Below, piece by piece: positions 25,201 to 37,200 of a stretch of DNA of 64,000 bases (position 1 is the stretch's first letter; each line of letters begins with the position of its first letter). A program made the translations under genes and the position numbers. The notes beneath the pieces are model-generated. The model worked only from the letters and a program-made list of their open reading frames with translations. It did no database searches and had not been told where the DNA came from. The stretch comes from Lepus europaeus (taxonomy: Eukaryota > Chordata > Mammalia > Lagomorpha > Leporidae), in NCBI RefSeq assembly GCF_033115175.1, contig NC_084834.1, positions 89,140,462 through 89,204,461 of the forward strand, in the 5' to 3' direction.

Positions 25201-28200
25201 AGAGAGAGAGACAGAGAGAAAGGTCTTCCTTTTTGCCGTTGGTTCACCCTCCAATGGCCGCTGCGGCTGGCACATTGCGCTGATCCGAAGCTGGGAGCCA
25301 GGTGCTTCTCCTGGTCTCCCATGCAGGTGCAGGGCCCAAGCACTTGGGCCATCCTCCACTGCACTCCCGGGCCATAGCAGAGAGCTGGCCTGGAAGAGGG
25401 GCAACCGGGACAGAATCCGGAGCCCCAATCGGGACTAGAACCTGGTGTGCCAGCGCTGCAAGGCGGAGGATTAGCCAATTGAGCCGTGGGCTGGCCACCT
25501 TATAGTCTTAAATCCCTGACAGTTTAAGGACTCAGAACTCCAGACAAAGCAATCCAAAATGCTGGTCAGCAGTACTAGCAGAAGCAAGTGTGTTTAGTAA
25601 GTATCAATGAAAGGTATATAAACCTTGTGTTTTCAATGCCCATTTAATTTAGCAATAATAAATTCTGGACACCTTCCAAAAGAGTTCTGCTGCCACCTGA
25701 GCTCCAGCAGTGGGAATGAGCTCACCTGCACCTGGTAAGGGGAGGCTGACAAAATGTGGATAGCTGGTGAGCTCACACAGGGTTGTTGCTGGGCGGGGGT
25801 TGATGTGCTAGATGGAGAAAGAATTATAGTCTTTGGAGAAAGGAAAAACTCCTCTGTCAGCTGCTGCACTGGCAAGAGGAGCCCTTGAACTATATTTTAG
25901 AAAATGAAAAATAGCCCTTCGTAGTAAACAAGATCGGGAAAAGGAGAGGGAAGAGGAAGAAGGGTGGGGGTGTGGGTAGGAGAGCGGGTACGGTGGGAAG
26001 AATTACTATATTCCTAAAGGTATATTTATGAAATGTATGCGAACAAAATAAATCAATAAATAAAAAGAAAACAGCACTGCCACCCCCAGGCCACCCTTCC
26101 CAGAGCAGCAGCCCTCCCTTGCTGGCTCTTAGCTCAGGGGGGAGTCACACTGCCTCCTGTGGTGACCTGGAGTCCATCAGAGCTCACATCCATCTGGGCT
26201 GTCTCAGTGTCACCAGTCTTTGATCAGAGTGTGGACAGATTTCTGCCCTTTTCCTTTCATGCATTTTCATATGCTCGTAGCGCTCTCCATGAGCTGACTG
26301 CCTGGTCGATCCCTGGGTATCAGACACTTTTCTGCCAGGACTCTGGCTACAAAATCACACAGGTTTTGAGGATTCTTGCTTTTCCCTTGTGCCCTGCGGC
26401 TTCAAATATGTAATCCTGCAGAATGCAAGGATTTTAAGAAACTCGTGTTGAAAGTTATAGCAGAAAGGCCCATATTAAATTCTGGATTATCAGTATCTCC
26501 CTATAAATGCAATGCTTACCAAGTTCGTTTTCCCAGAGCACCTTCTATATGCTTCTCCATAAAAGTTGAGCCAGTCTAAGAGTTCATCCACTACGAACAC
26601 TTCTTCAGGCACAAGACACGTAGTCTGATTTACCTGAAATAAAATGTGACTTATGAGAAAGTTTCATATTTAATGACAGTTTTTCTCGATGAATATTAGG
26701 TTATCAGAGGAAAATAGTAAATTAAACACTTTTAGTGACCAGAATAAAATTCTGTTCAACACCTCCTCCACTGCCAAAACCCCAAATTCCCATGGATATT
26801 AAAGAATACCTAAGATTCAATAAGGGTGACTGATGATAAAATGATAAACTTCTAGTTATTCTCAGTTCATATGAAAACTTCAGAGAATTTTAAGTCCACG
26901 GGACAAAAATCAACATAATATGAATCCAAAGCACCTCAGGGCCTAATTCTTTTTTTTTTAACTTTTATTTATTAAATATAAATTTTGAAAGTACAACTTT
27001 TGGATTATAGTGGCTTTTCCCCCCATAACTACCCTCCCACCCGCAAACCATCCCATCTCCTACTTCCTCTCCCATCCCATTCTTATTTTTTTTCTTTTTC
27101 TTTTTTTTATTTATTAAATATAAATTTCAAAAGTACAGTTTATGGATTACAATGGCTTTCCCCCCCCATAATTTCCCTCCCACTCACAACCCTCCCATCT
27201 CCCGCTCCCTATCCCATTCCATTCACATCAAGATTCATTTTCAATTCTCTTTATATACAGAAGATCAATTTAGTATATATTAAGTAAAGATTTCAACAGT
27301 TTGCACCCACACAGAGACACAAAGTGTAAAATACTGTTTCAGTACTAGTTGTAGCATTACTTCACATTGGACAACACAGTAAGGACAGAGATCCCACATG
27401 AGAAGTAAGTACACAGTGACTCCTGTTGTTGACTTAACAATTTGACACTCTTGTTCATGGCGTCAGTAATCTCCCTAGGCTCCTGTCATGAGTTGCCAAG
27501 GCTATGGAAGCCTTTTGAGTTTGCCGACTTTGATCTTATTCCGACAGGGTCATAGTCAAATTGGAAGTTCTCTCCTCCCTTCAGAGAAAGGTACCTCCTT
27601 CTTTGATGGCCCTGTTCTTTCCACTGGGATCCCACTCGCAGAGATCTTTCATTTAGGTCTTCTTTTTTTTTTTTTTTCCAGAGTGTCTTGGCTTTCCATG
27701 CCTAAAATACTCTCATGGGCGTTTCAGCCAGATCCGAGTGCCTTAAGGGCTGATTCTGAGGCCAGAGTACTATTTAGGACGTCTGCCATTCTATGAGTCT
27801 GCTGTGTCTCCCACTTCCCATGATGGATTGTTCTCTCCCTTTCTGATTCTATCAGTTAGTATTAGCAGACACTAGTCATGTTTGTGTGATCTCTTTGACT
27901 CTTAGACCTATCAGTGTGATCAATTGTGAGCTGAAATTGATCACTTGGACTAGTGAGATGGCATTGGTACATGCCACCTTGATAGGATTGTACTGGAATC
28001 CCCTGGCACGTTTCTAACTTCACCATTTGAGGCAAGTCCGATTGAGCATGTCCCAAATTGTACATCTCCTCCCTCTCTTTTTCCCACTCTTAAATTTAAC
28101 AGGGATCACTTTTCAGTTAAAATTTAAACACCTAAGAATAATTGTGTGTTAATTAAGGGTTCAACCAATAGTACTAGAACAAAAAAAAATACTAAAATGG

Positions 28201-31200
28201 ATAAAGTATTACATTGTACATCAACAGTCAGGACAAAAGCTGATCAAGTCACTGTTTTTCATAGTGTCCAATTCACTTCAACAGGGTTCCCCTTTGGTGT
28301 TCAGTTAGTTGTCACCGATCAGGGAGAACATATGATATTTGTCCCTTTGGGACTGGCTTAATTCACTCAGCATGATGTTTTCCAGATTCCTCCATCTTGT
28401 TGCAAATGACCGGGTTTCATTGTTTTTGACTGCTGTATAGTATTCTATAGAGTACATGTCCCATAATTTCTTTATCCAGTCTACTGTTGATGGGCATTTG
28501 GGTTGGTTCCAGGTCTTAGCTATTGTGAATTGAGCTGCAATAAACTTTAAGGTGCAGGTAGCTTTTTGATTGCCAATTTAATTTCCTTTGGGTAAGTTCC
28601 AAGGAGTGGGATGGCTGGGTTGTATGGTAGGGTTATATTCAGGTTTCTGAGGAATCTCCAGACTGACTTCCTTAGTGGCTTAACCAGTTTGCATTCCCAC
28701 CAACAGTAGGTTAGTGTCCCTTTTTCTCCACATCCTCTCCAGCATCTATTGTTGGTAGATTTCTGAATGTGAGCCATTCTAACTGGGGTGAGGTGAAACC
28801 TCATTGTGGTTTTGATTTGCATTTCCCTGATTGCCAGTGATCTTGAACATTCTTTCATGTGTCTGTTGGCCATTTGGATTTCCTCTTTTGAAAAATGTCT
28901 ATTGAGGTCCTTGGCCCATCTCTTAAGTGGGTTGTTTGTTTTGATGTTGTGGAGTTTCTTGATTTCTTTGTAAATTCTGGTTATCAACACTTTATCTGTA
29001 GCATAGTTTGCAAATATTTTTTCCCATTCTGTTGGTTGCCTCTTCACTTTCCTGACAGTTTCTTTTGAGGTACAGAAACTTCTCAATTTGATGCAATCCC
29101 AACAGTTAATCTTGGCTTTGACTGCCTGTGCTTCTGGGGTCTTTTCCAAGAAGTCTTTGCCTGTACCTATATCTTGCAGGGTTTCTCCAATGCTAATAAT
29201 GTGATGGTGTCGGGTCATAGATTTAAGTCTTTAATCCATGTTGAGTGAATTTTTGTGTAAGGTGAAAGGCATGGGTCTTGCTTCATGCTTCTGCACGTGG
29301 AAATCCAATTTTCCCAGCACCATTTATTGAATAGACTGTCCTTACTCCAGGAATTGGTTTTGGATCCTTGATCAAATATAAGTTGGCTATAGATGTTTGG
29401 GTTGATTTCTGGTGTTTCTATTCTGTTCCATTTGTCTATCCATCTGTTTCTGTACCAGTACCATGCTGTTTTGATAACAACTGCCCTGTAGTATGTCCTG
29501 AAATCTGGTATTGTGATGCCACCAGTTTTGTTTTTGTTGTACAAGATTGCTTTAGCTATTCGAGGTCTCCTGTGTCTCCATATGAATTTCAGCATCATTT
29601 TTTCCAGATCTGAGAAGAATGTCTTCTGTATTTTGATTGGTATTGCATTGAATGTATAAATTGCTTTTGGGAGAATGCACATTTTGATGATATTGATGCT
29701 TCCAATTCATAAAACTGGAAGATTTCTCCATTTTTTGGTATCCTCTTCTATTTCTTTCTTTAAGGTTTTTTAATTTTCATCGTAGAGATCTTTAACGTCC
29801 TTGGTTAAGTTTATTCCAAGGTATTTGATTGTTTTGTAGCTATTGTGAATGGGATTGATCTTAGAAGTTCTTCCTCAGCAGTGGCATTGCCTGTGTATAC
29901 AAAGGCTGTTGATTTTTGTACACTGATTATGTATCCTGCTACTTTTCCAAACTCTTCTATGAGTTCCAATAGTCTCTTAGTAGAGTTCTTTGGATCCCCT
30001 AAATAAAGAATCATATCATCTGCAAAGAGGGATAGTTTGAGTTCTTCCTTCCCAATTTGTATCCCTTTAATTTCTTTTTCTTGCCTAATAGCTCTGGCTA
30101 AAACTTCCAGAACTATATTGAATAGCAGTGGTGAGAGTGAGCATCCCTGTCTGGTACCAGATCTCAGCGGAAATGCTTCCAACTTTTCCCCATTCAATAG
30201 GATGCTGGCCATGGGTTTTTCATATATTGCTTTGATTGTATTGAGGAATGTTCCTTCCATACCCAGTTTGCTTAGAGTTTTCATCATAAAAGGGTGTTGA
30301 ATTTTATCAAATGCTTTCTCTGTGTCTATTGAGATAATCATATGGTTTTTCTTCTGCAGTCTGTTAATGTGGTGTATCACGTTGATTGTTTTGCAAACAT
30401 TGAACCATCCCTGCATACCAGGGATAAATCCCACTTGGTCTGGGTGGATGATCTTTCTGATGTGTTGTTGCATTCTATTGGCCAGAATTTTATTGAGGAT
30501 TTTTGCATCTATGTTCATCAGGGATATTGGTCTGTAATTCTCTTTCAATGCTGTATCTTTTTCCAGCTTAGCAATTAAGGTGATGCTGGCTTCATAGAAA
30601 GAATTTGGGAGGATTCCCTCTATTTCGATTGTTCTGAATGGTTTGAGAAGAACTGGTAGAACTCAGCAGTGAATCCATCTGGTCCTGGGCTTTTCTTTGT
30701 TGGGAGGGCCTTTATTACTGTTTCAATTTCTGTCTCAGTTATGGGTCTGTTTAGGTTTTCTATGTCTTCCTGGCTCAATTTGGTAGGTTGCATGTGTCCA
30801 AGAATATATCCATTTCTGATAGATTTCCCTGTTTGCTGGCATACAAGTTCTTACAGTAATTTCTGATGATTCTTTTTATTTCTATGGTGTCTGTTGTTAT
30901 GTTTCCTTTTTCATCTCTGATTTTATTGATCTGGGTCTTTTTTTCTTTTTTTAGTTAGTTGGGTCAATAGGGTGTCAATTTTGTTTATTTTTTCAAAAAA
31001 CCAGCTCCTCGTTTGGCTGATTTTTTGTAATTTTTTTTGGATTCAATCCTGTTGATTTCTTCTCTGATTTTAATTATTTCTCTTCTGCTACTGGGTTTGG
31101 GTCTGGTTTGCTGCAGATTTTCTAGACCCTTGAGATTTATTTGGTGCCTTTCCAATTTCTTGATGTAGGCACCTATTGATAGAAACTTTCCTCTTAACAC

Positions 31201-34200
31201 TGCTTTTGCTATATCCCATAAGTTTTGGTATGTTGTGCTGTTATCCTCATCTACTTCCAGAAAGTTTTTGATTTCTCTTTCAAGTTCTTCTATGACCCAC
31301 TGTTCATTCAGGAGCAGGTTGTTCAATCTCCATGTGTTTGCATATGCTCTAGGGATTCCTGAGTTGCTAATTTCCAACTTCATTCCTTTATGGTATGAGA
31401 AGCTGCATCATATGATTCTAATTCTTTTGAATTTGCTGAGACTTGCTTTATGGCCTAGTATGTGGTCAATCCTAGAGAAGGTTCCATGTACTGCTGAGAA
31501 GAATGTAAATGCTTGATGTGCAGGATGAAAAGTTCTGTAGATATCTGTTAGATCCATTTGGGCTATAGTGTCATTTAAATCTACTGTCTCCTTGCTGATC
31601 TTCTGTCCTGTTGATCTATTTCTGAGAGTGGAGTATTGAAGTCCCCCAGTACTATTGTATTGGGGTCTAAGTCTCCCTTTAAGTCCCTTAACAAATCTTT
31701 TAAATAAACTGGTGCCCTGAAATTAGGTGCATATACATTGATAATCGTTATATCTTCCTGTTGAATTGATCCCTTAATCATTACATAGTGCCCCTTTTTG
31801 TCTCTCTTAACAGTTTTTGTGTTAAAGTTTATGTTGTCTGATATTAAGATGGCTACACCCGCTCTTTTTTCATTTCTGTTGGCATGGTATATCTTTTTCC
31901 AGCCTTTCACTTTCAGTCTGCATGCATCTTTGTTGGAAAGATGTGTTTCTTGTAAGCAGCAAATAGATGGGTTTTGTTCATTAGCCCAATCAGCCAATCT
32001 GTGTCTTTTAACTGGACAGTTCAGGCCATTAACGTTCAATGTGACTATTGATAAGGAGTAACTTTGCCCTGCCATTTCCCAAAGATATTTTCTAATATAT
32101 GCTTTGAGTTTCCTGTGATCTTTTGCTGTGAGGTTTCCTTCCTTTACCTTCTTTCATATTGATGACCGTGTTTCTGTGTTTCTGTGTGTAGCACATCTTT
32201 AAGCATCTTTTGCAGGGCTGGACGAGCGGTGACAAATTCTTTCAGTTTCTGTTTGCTGTGAAAGGTCTTTATTTCACCTTCATTCACAAATGAGAGCTTT
32301 GCAGGATATAATATTCTGGGCTGGCAGTTTTTCTCTCTTAGTATCTGGGCTATGTCTCGCCATTCCCTTCTAGCTTGTAGGGTTTCTGATGTGAAGTCTG
32401 CTGTGAGTCTAATTGGAGATCCTCTGAGAGTAATCTGACGTTTCTCTCTTGCACATTTTAGAATCTTTTCTTTATGTTTCACTGTGGTGAGTTTAATTAC
32501 AAGGTGTCGTGGTGAGGATCTCTTTTGGTCATGTTTACTAGGGGTTCTATGAGCTTCCTGTACTAGGATGTCTCTGTCCTTCTCCAAACCCGGGAAGTTC
32601 TCTGCAAGTATCTCACTAAAAAGGCCTTCTAATCCTTTCTCTCTCTCCATTGCCTTCAGGGACTCCTAGAACCCGAATGTTAGGTTTTTTAATAGTATCC
32701 TGTAGATTTCCGACAATATTTTTTAGATTTCTAATTTCCTCTTCTTTTCTTTGGTTTGACTGTATACTTTCCTGTGCTCTGTCTTCTAAGTCCAATATTC
32801 TCTCTTCTATTTCACTGACTCTGTTTTTAAGGCTCTCTAATGTGTTTGCCATTTGATCTATTGAGTTCTTCATTTCGTTTTGATTTCTCTTCACTATCAC
32901 ACTTTCCTGTTCTACTAGTTTCTGCATTTCATTTTGATTCCTCCTTAAGTTTTCATTTTCTCGAAGGAGATTTTCTATCCTGTCCAGTAAGGAATTCCGT
33001 AGCTCAAGCATTTGTTTTTGAAAACTTCTAATTGTTCTTATCATAAATTTTTTGAAATCCGTATCTTGCATTTCTTCCATCTCATCATCTTCATAATCTT
33101 GGCTTGGGGTGTCTTGTTCATTTTTGGGTGTCATAATGTCTTCCTTGTTCTTGTTTCCTCTGTTTCTGCATTTGTTGCTTGGCATTGTGGAGATATTCTT
33201 TGGATTCTTCTTCCCTCGCTGTTGTGTTTTTTCTTGTTATACTATGACTGTATTAAGTGGACTGTCTGCTTTTGATGGAGCCTTAGAGGCTTGGGATCTC
33301 CCATCCCATTCTTCATTAAGATTCATTTTTAATTATCTTTATATACAGAAGATCAACTTAGTATATACTAAGTAAAGATTTCAACAGATTGCACCCACAC
33401 AGACACACAAAATATAAAGTATTGAATACTAGTTTTACCGTTTATTCACAAAGTACAACACACTAAGGAGAGAGATCCTACATGGGGAGTAAATGCACAG
33501 TGACTCCTGTTGTTGATTTAACAATTGACACTCTTTTTTTTTTTTTTTTTTTTTGGCCAGAGTTAGACAGTGAGAGAGAGACACACAGAGAGAGAGACAG
33601 AGAGAAAGGTCTTCCTTCCGTTGGTTCACCCCCCAAGTGGCCACTACGGCCGGAGCACTGTGCCAATCTGAAGCCAGGAAGCCAGGTGCTTCCTCCTGGT
33701 CTCCCATGTGGATACAGGGCCCAAGCACTTGGGCCATCCTCCTCTGCCTTCCCGGGCTACAGCAGAGAGCTGGACTGGAAGAGGAACAACTGGGACAGAA
33801 TCCAGTGCCCCAACCTGGACTAGAACTCGGGGTGCCGGTGCCACAGGCAGAGGATTAGCCTAGTGAGCCGTGGTGCCGGCCATAATTGACACTCTTATTT
33901 ATAACGTCAGTAATCACCCGAGGCTCTTGTCATGAGCTGCCAAGGCTATGGAAGCCTTGAGTTCACAAACTCCGACCTTATTTAGACAAGGCCATAATCA
34001 AAGTGGAAGTTCTCTCCTCCCTTCAGAGAAAGGTACCTCCTTCTTTGACAGCCCATTCTTTCTACTGGGATCTCACTCACAGACATCTGTCATTTAGGTC
34101 ATTTTTTGCCACAGTGTCTTGGCTTTCCATAGGGCCTAATTCTTTATGATTTGTTCTTCAGAGCTTAACAAACTACCACTTATAGATGTCCTCTCTTCTT

Positions 34201-37200
34201 AGTTACTCATGGAACATTCCTTCAATGAACTGTGGGGGCTTTTCAGCCCTGCGTCCCATGAGATGGTTGGATTTGCTGTGACACATGAATATCCTGGCAT
34301 CAGTCAGTAAAGGTTTTGAATATTCATGAAACTAGACTTGGGACATCAAGTGACTACCAGGATTTGAGCTGGATGTGGATACACCTGCCTGACATTCTAA
34401 TTCTCAGAAGGTTTTCTATAAACTTTTCTTTCCTGTGTACAATAAGACCAATAGTTTGTGATATTCCCAGTGGCTCTGCAATTCCAAATGATCCCTGCCT
34501 TCCAGCAGAACTACCAATTATGGCGAGGCTGTTTCACCCCTGTGGCAAGGGTCCTGCTGACCCTGGCCTTGCACTGCCATTAGGCTCAGGGTCCCCAGAA
34601 TCACAAGATGGTGAATGCAGTGGGTGCTTCGTCCTCATGTTCTCTTGTGGCCCCCTTCTGAGGTATGGGGTTTGATAAATATCAAATATTCTGTTAGGGT
34701 CAAAGGACAGAGCAGGATCCCCTGAAGAGCTCTTTGTGGCTGCATCAGCATTTCTCCCAACTCTCGAAGTGACAAAAGCTCACTGGAATCTACTCTTCTT
34801 GAGCTCTTCCATAAATTTCTCAATTTTTCAAAGCAATTTTTTTTTATTCTTCCTTCTCTTTTATACAAAACCTTCAACAACAGTCAATATAACCATTGCT
34901 TTTCAATAGTATGGCAGATTTTTTCTTCAGTCGTGTGATAAATTAGGTGTCACAATACACTAAGAACTACTAGAATACAGGATAAACTATCACTGGCATA
35001 CTTAAGAAACTGCCAATTTTCTAAGTAGACATGGGATCATCAGGTCAAACACTAACTGAATGAAGGTAGCTTTACTGGAGAGCATCTGCCAAACCTAGTG
35101 AACTTGAACTTCAATTTTTCAGTGGAAAAAGAGACAATGTCCAGACTGTTCAAATTAGAGAAATAACAAGTACACCTGCCCCCATCAATATGAGACCCAG
35201 GGGCCGGCACTGTGGCATAGTGGGTAAAGCTACCACTTGCAGTGTCAGCATCCTATATGGTACCGGTTTGAGACCCAGCTGCACCATTTCCTATCCAGCT
35301 CTCTGCTATGGCCTGGGAAAGCAGTAGAAGATGACCCAAGTCCTTGGGACCCTGCACCCACGTGGAAGACCCGGAAGAAGCTACTGGCTCTTGGCTTCAG
35401 ATAGGTTCAGCTCCAGCCATTGCGGCCAATTGGGGAGTAAACCAGCAGATGGAAGACCTCTCTCTCCCTCCCTCCCTCCCTCCCTCCCTCTCTCTCTCTC
35501 TCCTCCTCTCCTTTTCCTTCTCCCTCTCCTTCTCGCTCTGTGTAACTCTTGACTTTCAAATAAATAAATGAATCTTAAAAAAAAAAACTTACTTCTATAT
35601 CTAAGCTTGATGGTCACAAGGAATCTAAGTAACTGTGTAATCAGCTGATGTGCATGAGACAAATGGCCAATCCAGACAGTGGCTTTTTGATCCCAGATTT
35701 GCCTCCAGCTCTCCAAAGAAGTGAGTTTCAGAAAAATAAATCATAATGGCTATCAGCTCCATTTAATCAGGAATGAGGCTTCTTATTTGGCAATACTACA
35801 TATAGGACAGATCCAGTAATACTTAATGACTATTTGACCGATGGCAATATTCATTTGCCAGGTCTTTCTTCTATTTTTCATTTTGATAAACCAATGCTGT
35901 GTTGCAGGGCTGCTGTTTTCAAATTCATGCATTGGTTTTTCATAGCATAGTTTTTATTTACTTATTTTTATTAATGCAATGAAAAATTCCATGTGGTTCA
36001 TAGATACCATTCTAAGAATATAATACACCCCCTCCTTCATCTCTTCCTCCCTCCATGTATTCCATGAATCTTTAATACCCCCATGCATGAATTTAAAAGT
36101 GTATCTCACCAAATTAAGCTCATCTTAAATTTCATTTTCCATGACCTTTTTTAAAAAAAAATTTACTCATTTATTTGAAAGAATTACAGAAAGAGTGAAA
36201 GAGAGTGACCAAGATCTTCCATCCACTGATTCACTCCCCAAATGGCTGCAATGGCCAGGGCTTGGCCAGGCCAAAGCCAAGAGCCAGGAGTTTCATCTGG
36301 GTCTCCCATGTGGGTGCAGTGGACCAAGCCCTTGGGCACTGTCCACTGCTTTCCCAGGTGCATAAGCAAGGAGCTGGATCAGAAGCAGAGCAGCCAGTTC
36401 TCCAACCACCCATATGGGATGCTGGCATTGCAGATGGTAGCTTAACCTGCTATGCCACAGCATCAGTTCCTCCATGAACTTTTTTTCCCATGTTTTGATT
36501 GCTAAAAAAAAATTATAAGGGCTGGCGCTGTGGTGCAGCAGGTTAAAGCCCTGGCCTATAGTGCCAACATCCTATATGGGTGCCAATTCTAGTCCTGGCT
36601 GTTCTACTTCTGGTATAGCTCTCTGCTAATGCACTGGGGAAAGCAGTGGAAGATGGCCAAAGTCCTCGGGCCCCTGAACCCACATGAAAGACCGGAAAGA
36701 AGCTCCTGGCTCCTGGCTTCTGATCAGCTCAGCTCCAGCCATTGTGGCCATTTAGGGAGTGAACCAGCAGATGGAAGACCTCTCTTTCCGTCTCTACCTC
36801 TCTTTCTGTAACTCTTTCAAATAAATAAAATAAATCTGAAAAAAAAGAAAGAAAACATAAAATTCAAAAGTAAGTTACTAGCTATAGCCTAAGAATTTAG
36901 CAAAATTGCTGGATATAAGACTCAATATTCAAAATCCAATGAATTTCTATATACCAGTAGCAGATAAGATTTTTAAAATAACTTTTACGATAACCTACAA
37001 AACTGAAATATCTTGGGACATGTATGAATAACGTATCTAAGACTTTCACAATAAGAAAACCTCATGAAACCCCAATAAATGGAGAAACAGACACTGTTAA
37101 ATTCACAATAGTGAAGATGTCAGTTTCCCCCAAAGTGAAATACAGTTTCAGTATAACTCCAATCAAACTTCCTGTGTACATGTGTGTGTGTGTGTGTGCA

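Larger units (their letters stand above)
27085..33296 (-). mobile_element. Nearly full-length rabbit L1 inserted into the older L1
   Basis: 6.2 kb from a shortened 5' UTR (about 110 bp before ORF1) through ORF1, ORF2, a 3' UTR of about 1.4 kb and an A-rich tail at 27085-27118. A perfect 17-bp duplication, TCTCCCATCCCATTCTT, at 27068-27084 and 33297-33313 lies entirely in the older L1. Both frames are broken, so it is inactive as read. It has the same orientation as HERC5. Confidence 0.93.
26952..34130 (-). mobile_element. Old L1 3' UTR fragment, outer layer of a nest
   Basis: Its pieces are 26952-27084 (the 3' end) and 33314-34130. Together they hold only about 590 bp of L1 3' UTR, aligning with 27085-27700 of the inner copy. 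A perfect 14-bp duplication, AGGGCCTAATTCTT, at 26938-26951 and 34131-34144 defines this insertion. It is interrupted by an L1 and a SINE. Intron 13. Confidence 0.88.

Noticed and set aside
28547-33185. The large L1 as an active, undescribed retroelement system
   Set aside because: It is a standard L1 with rabbit features and several frame breaks.
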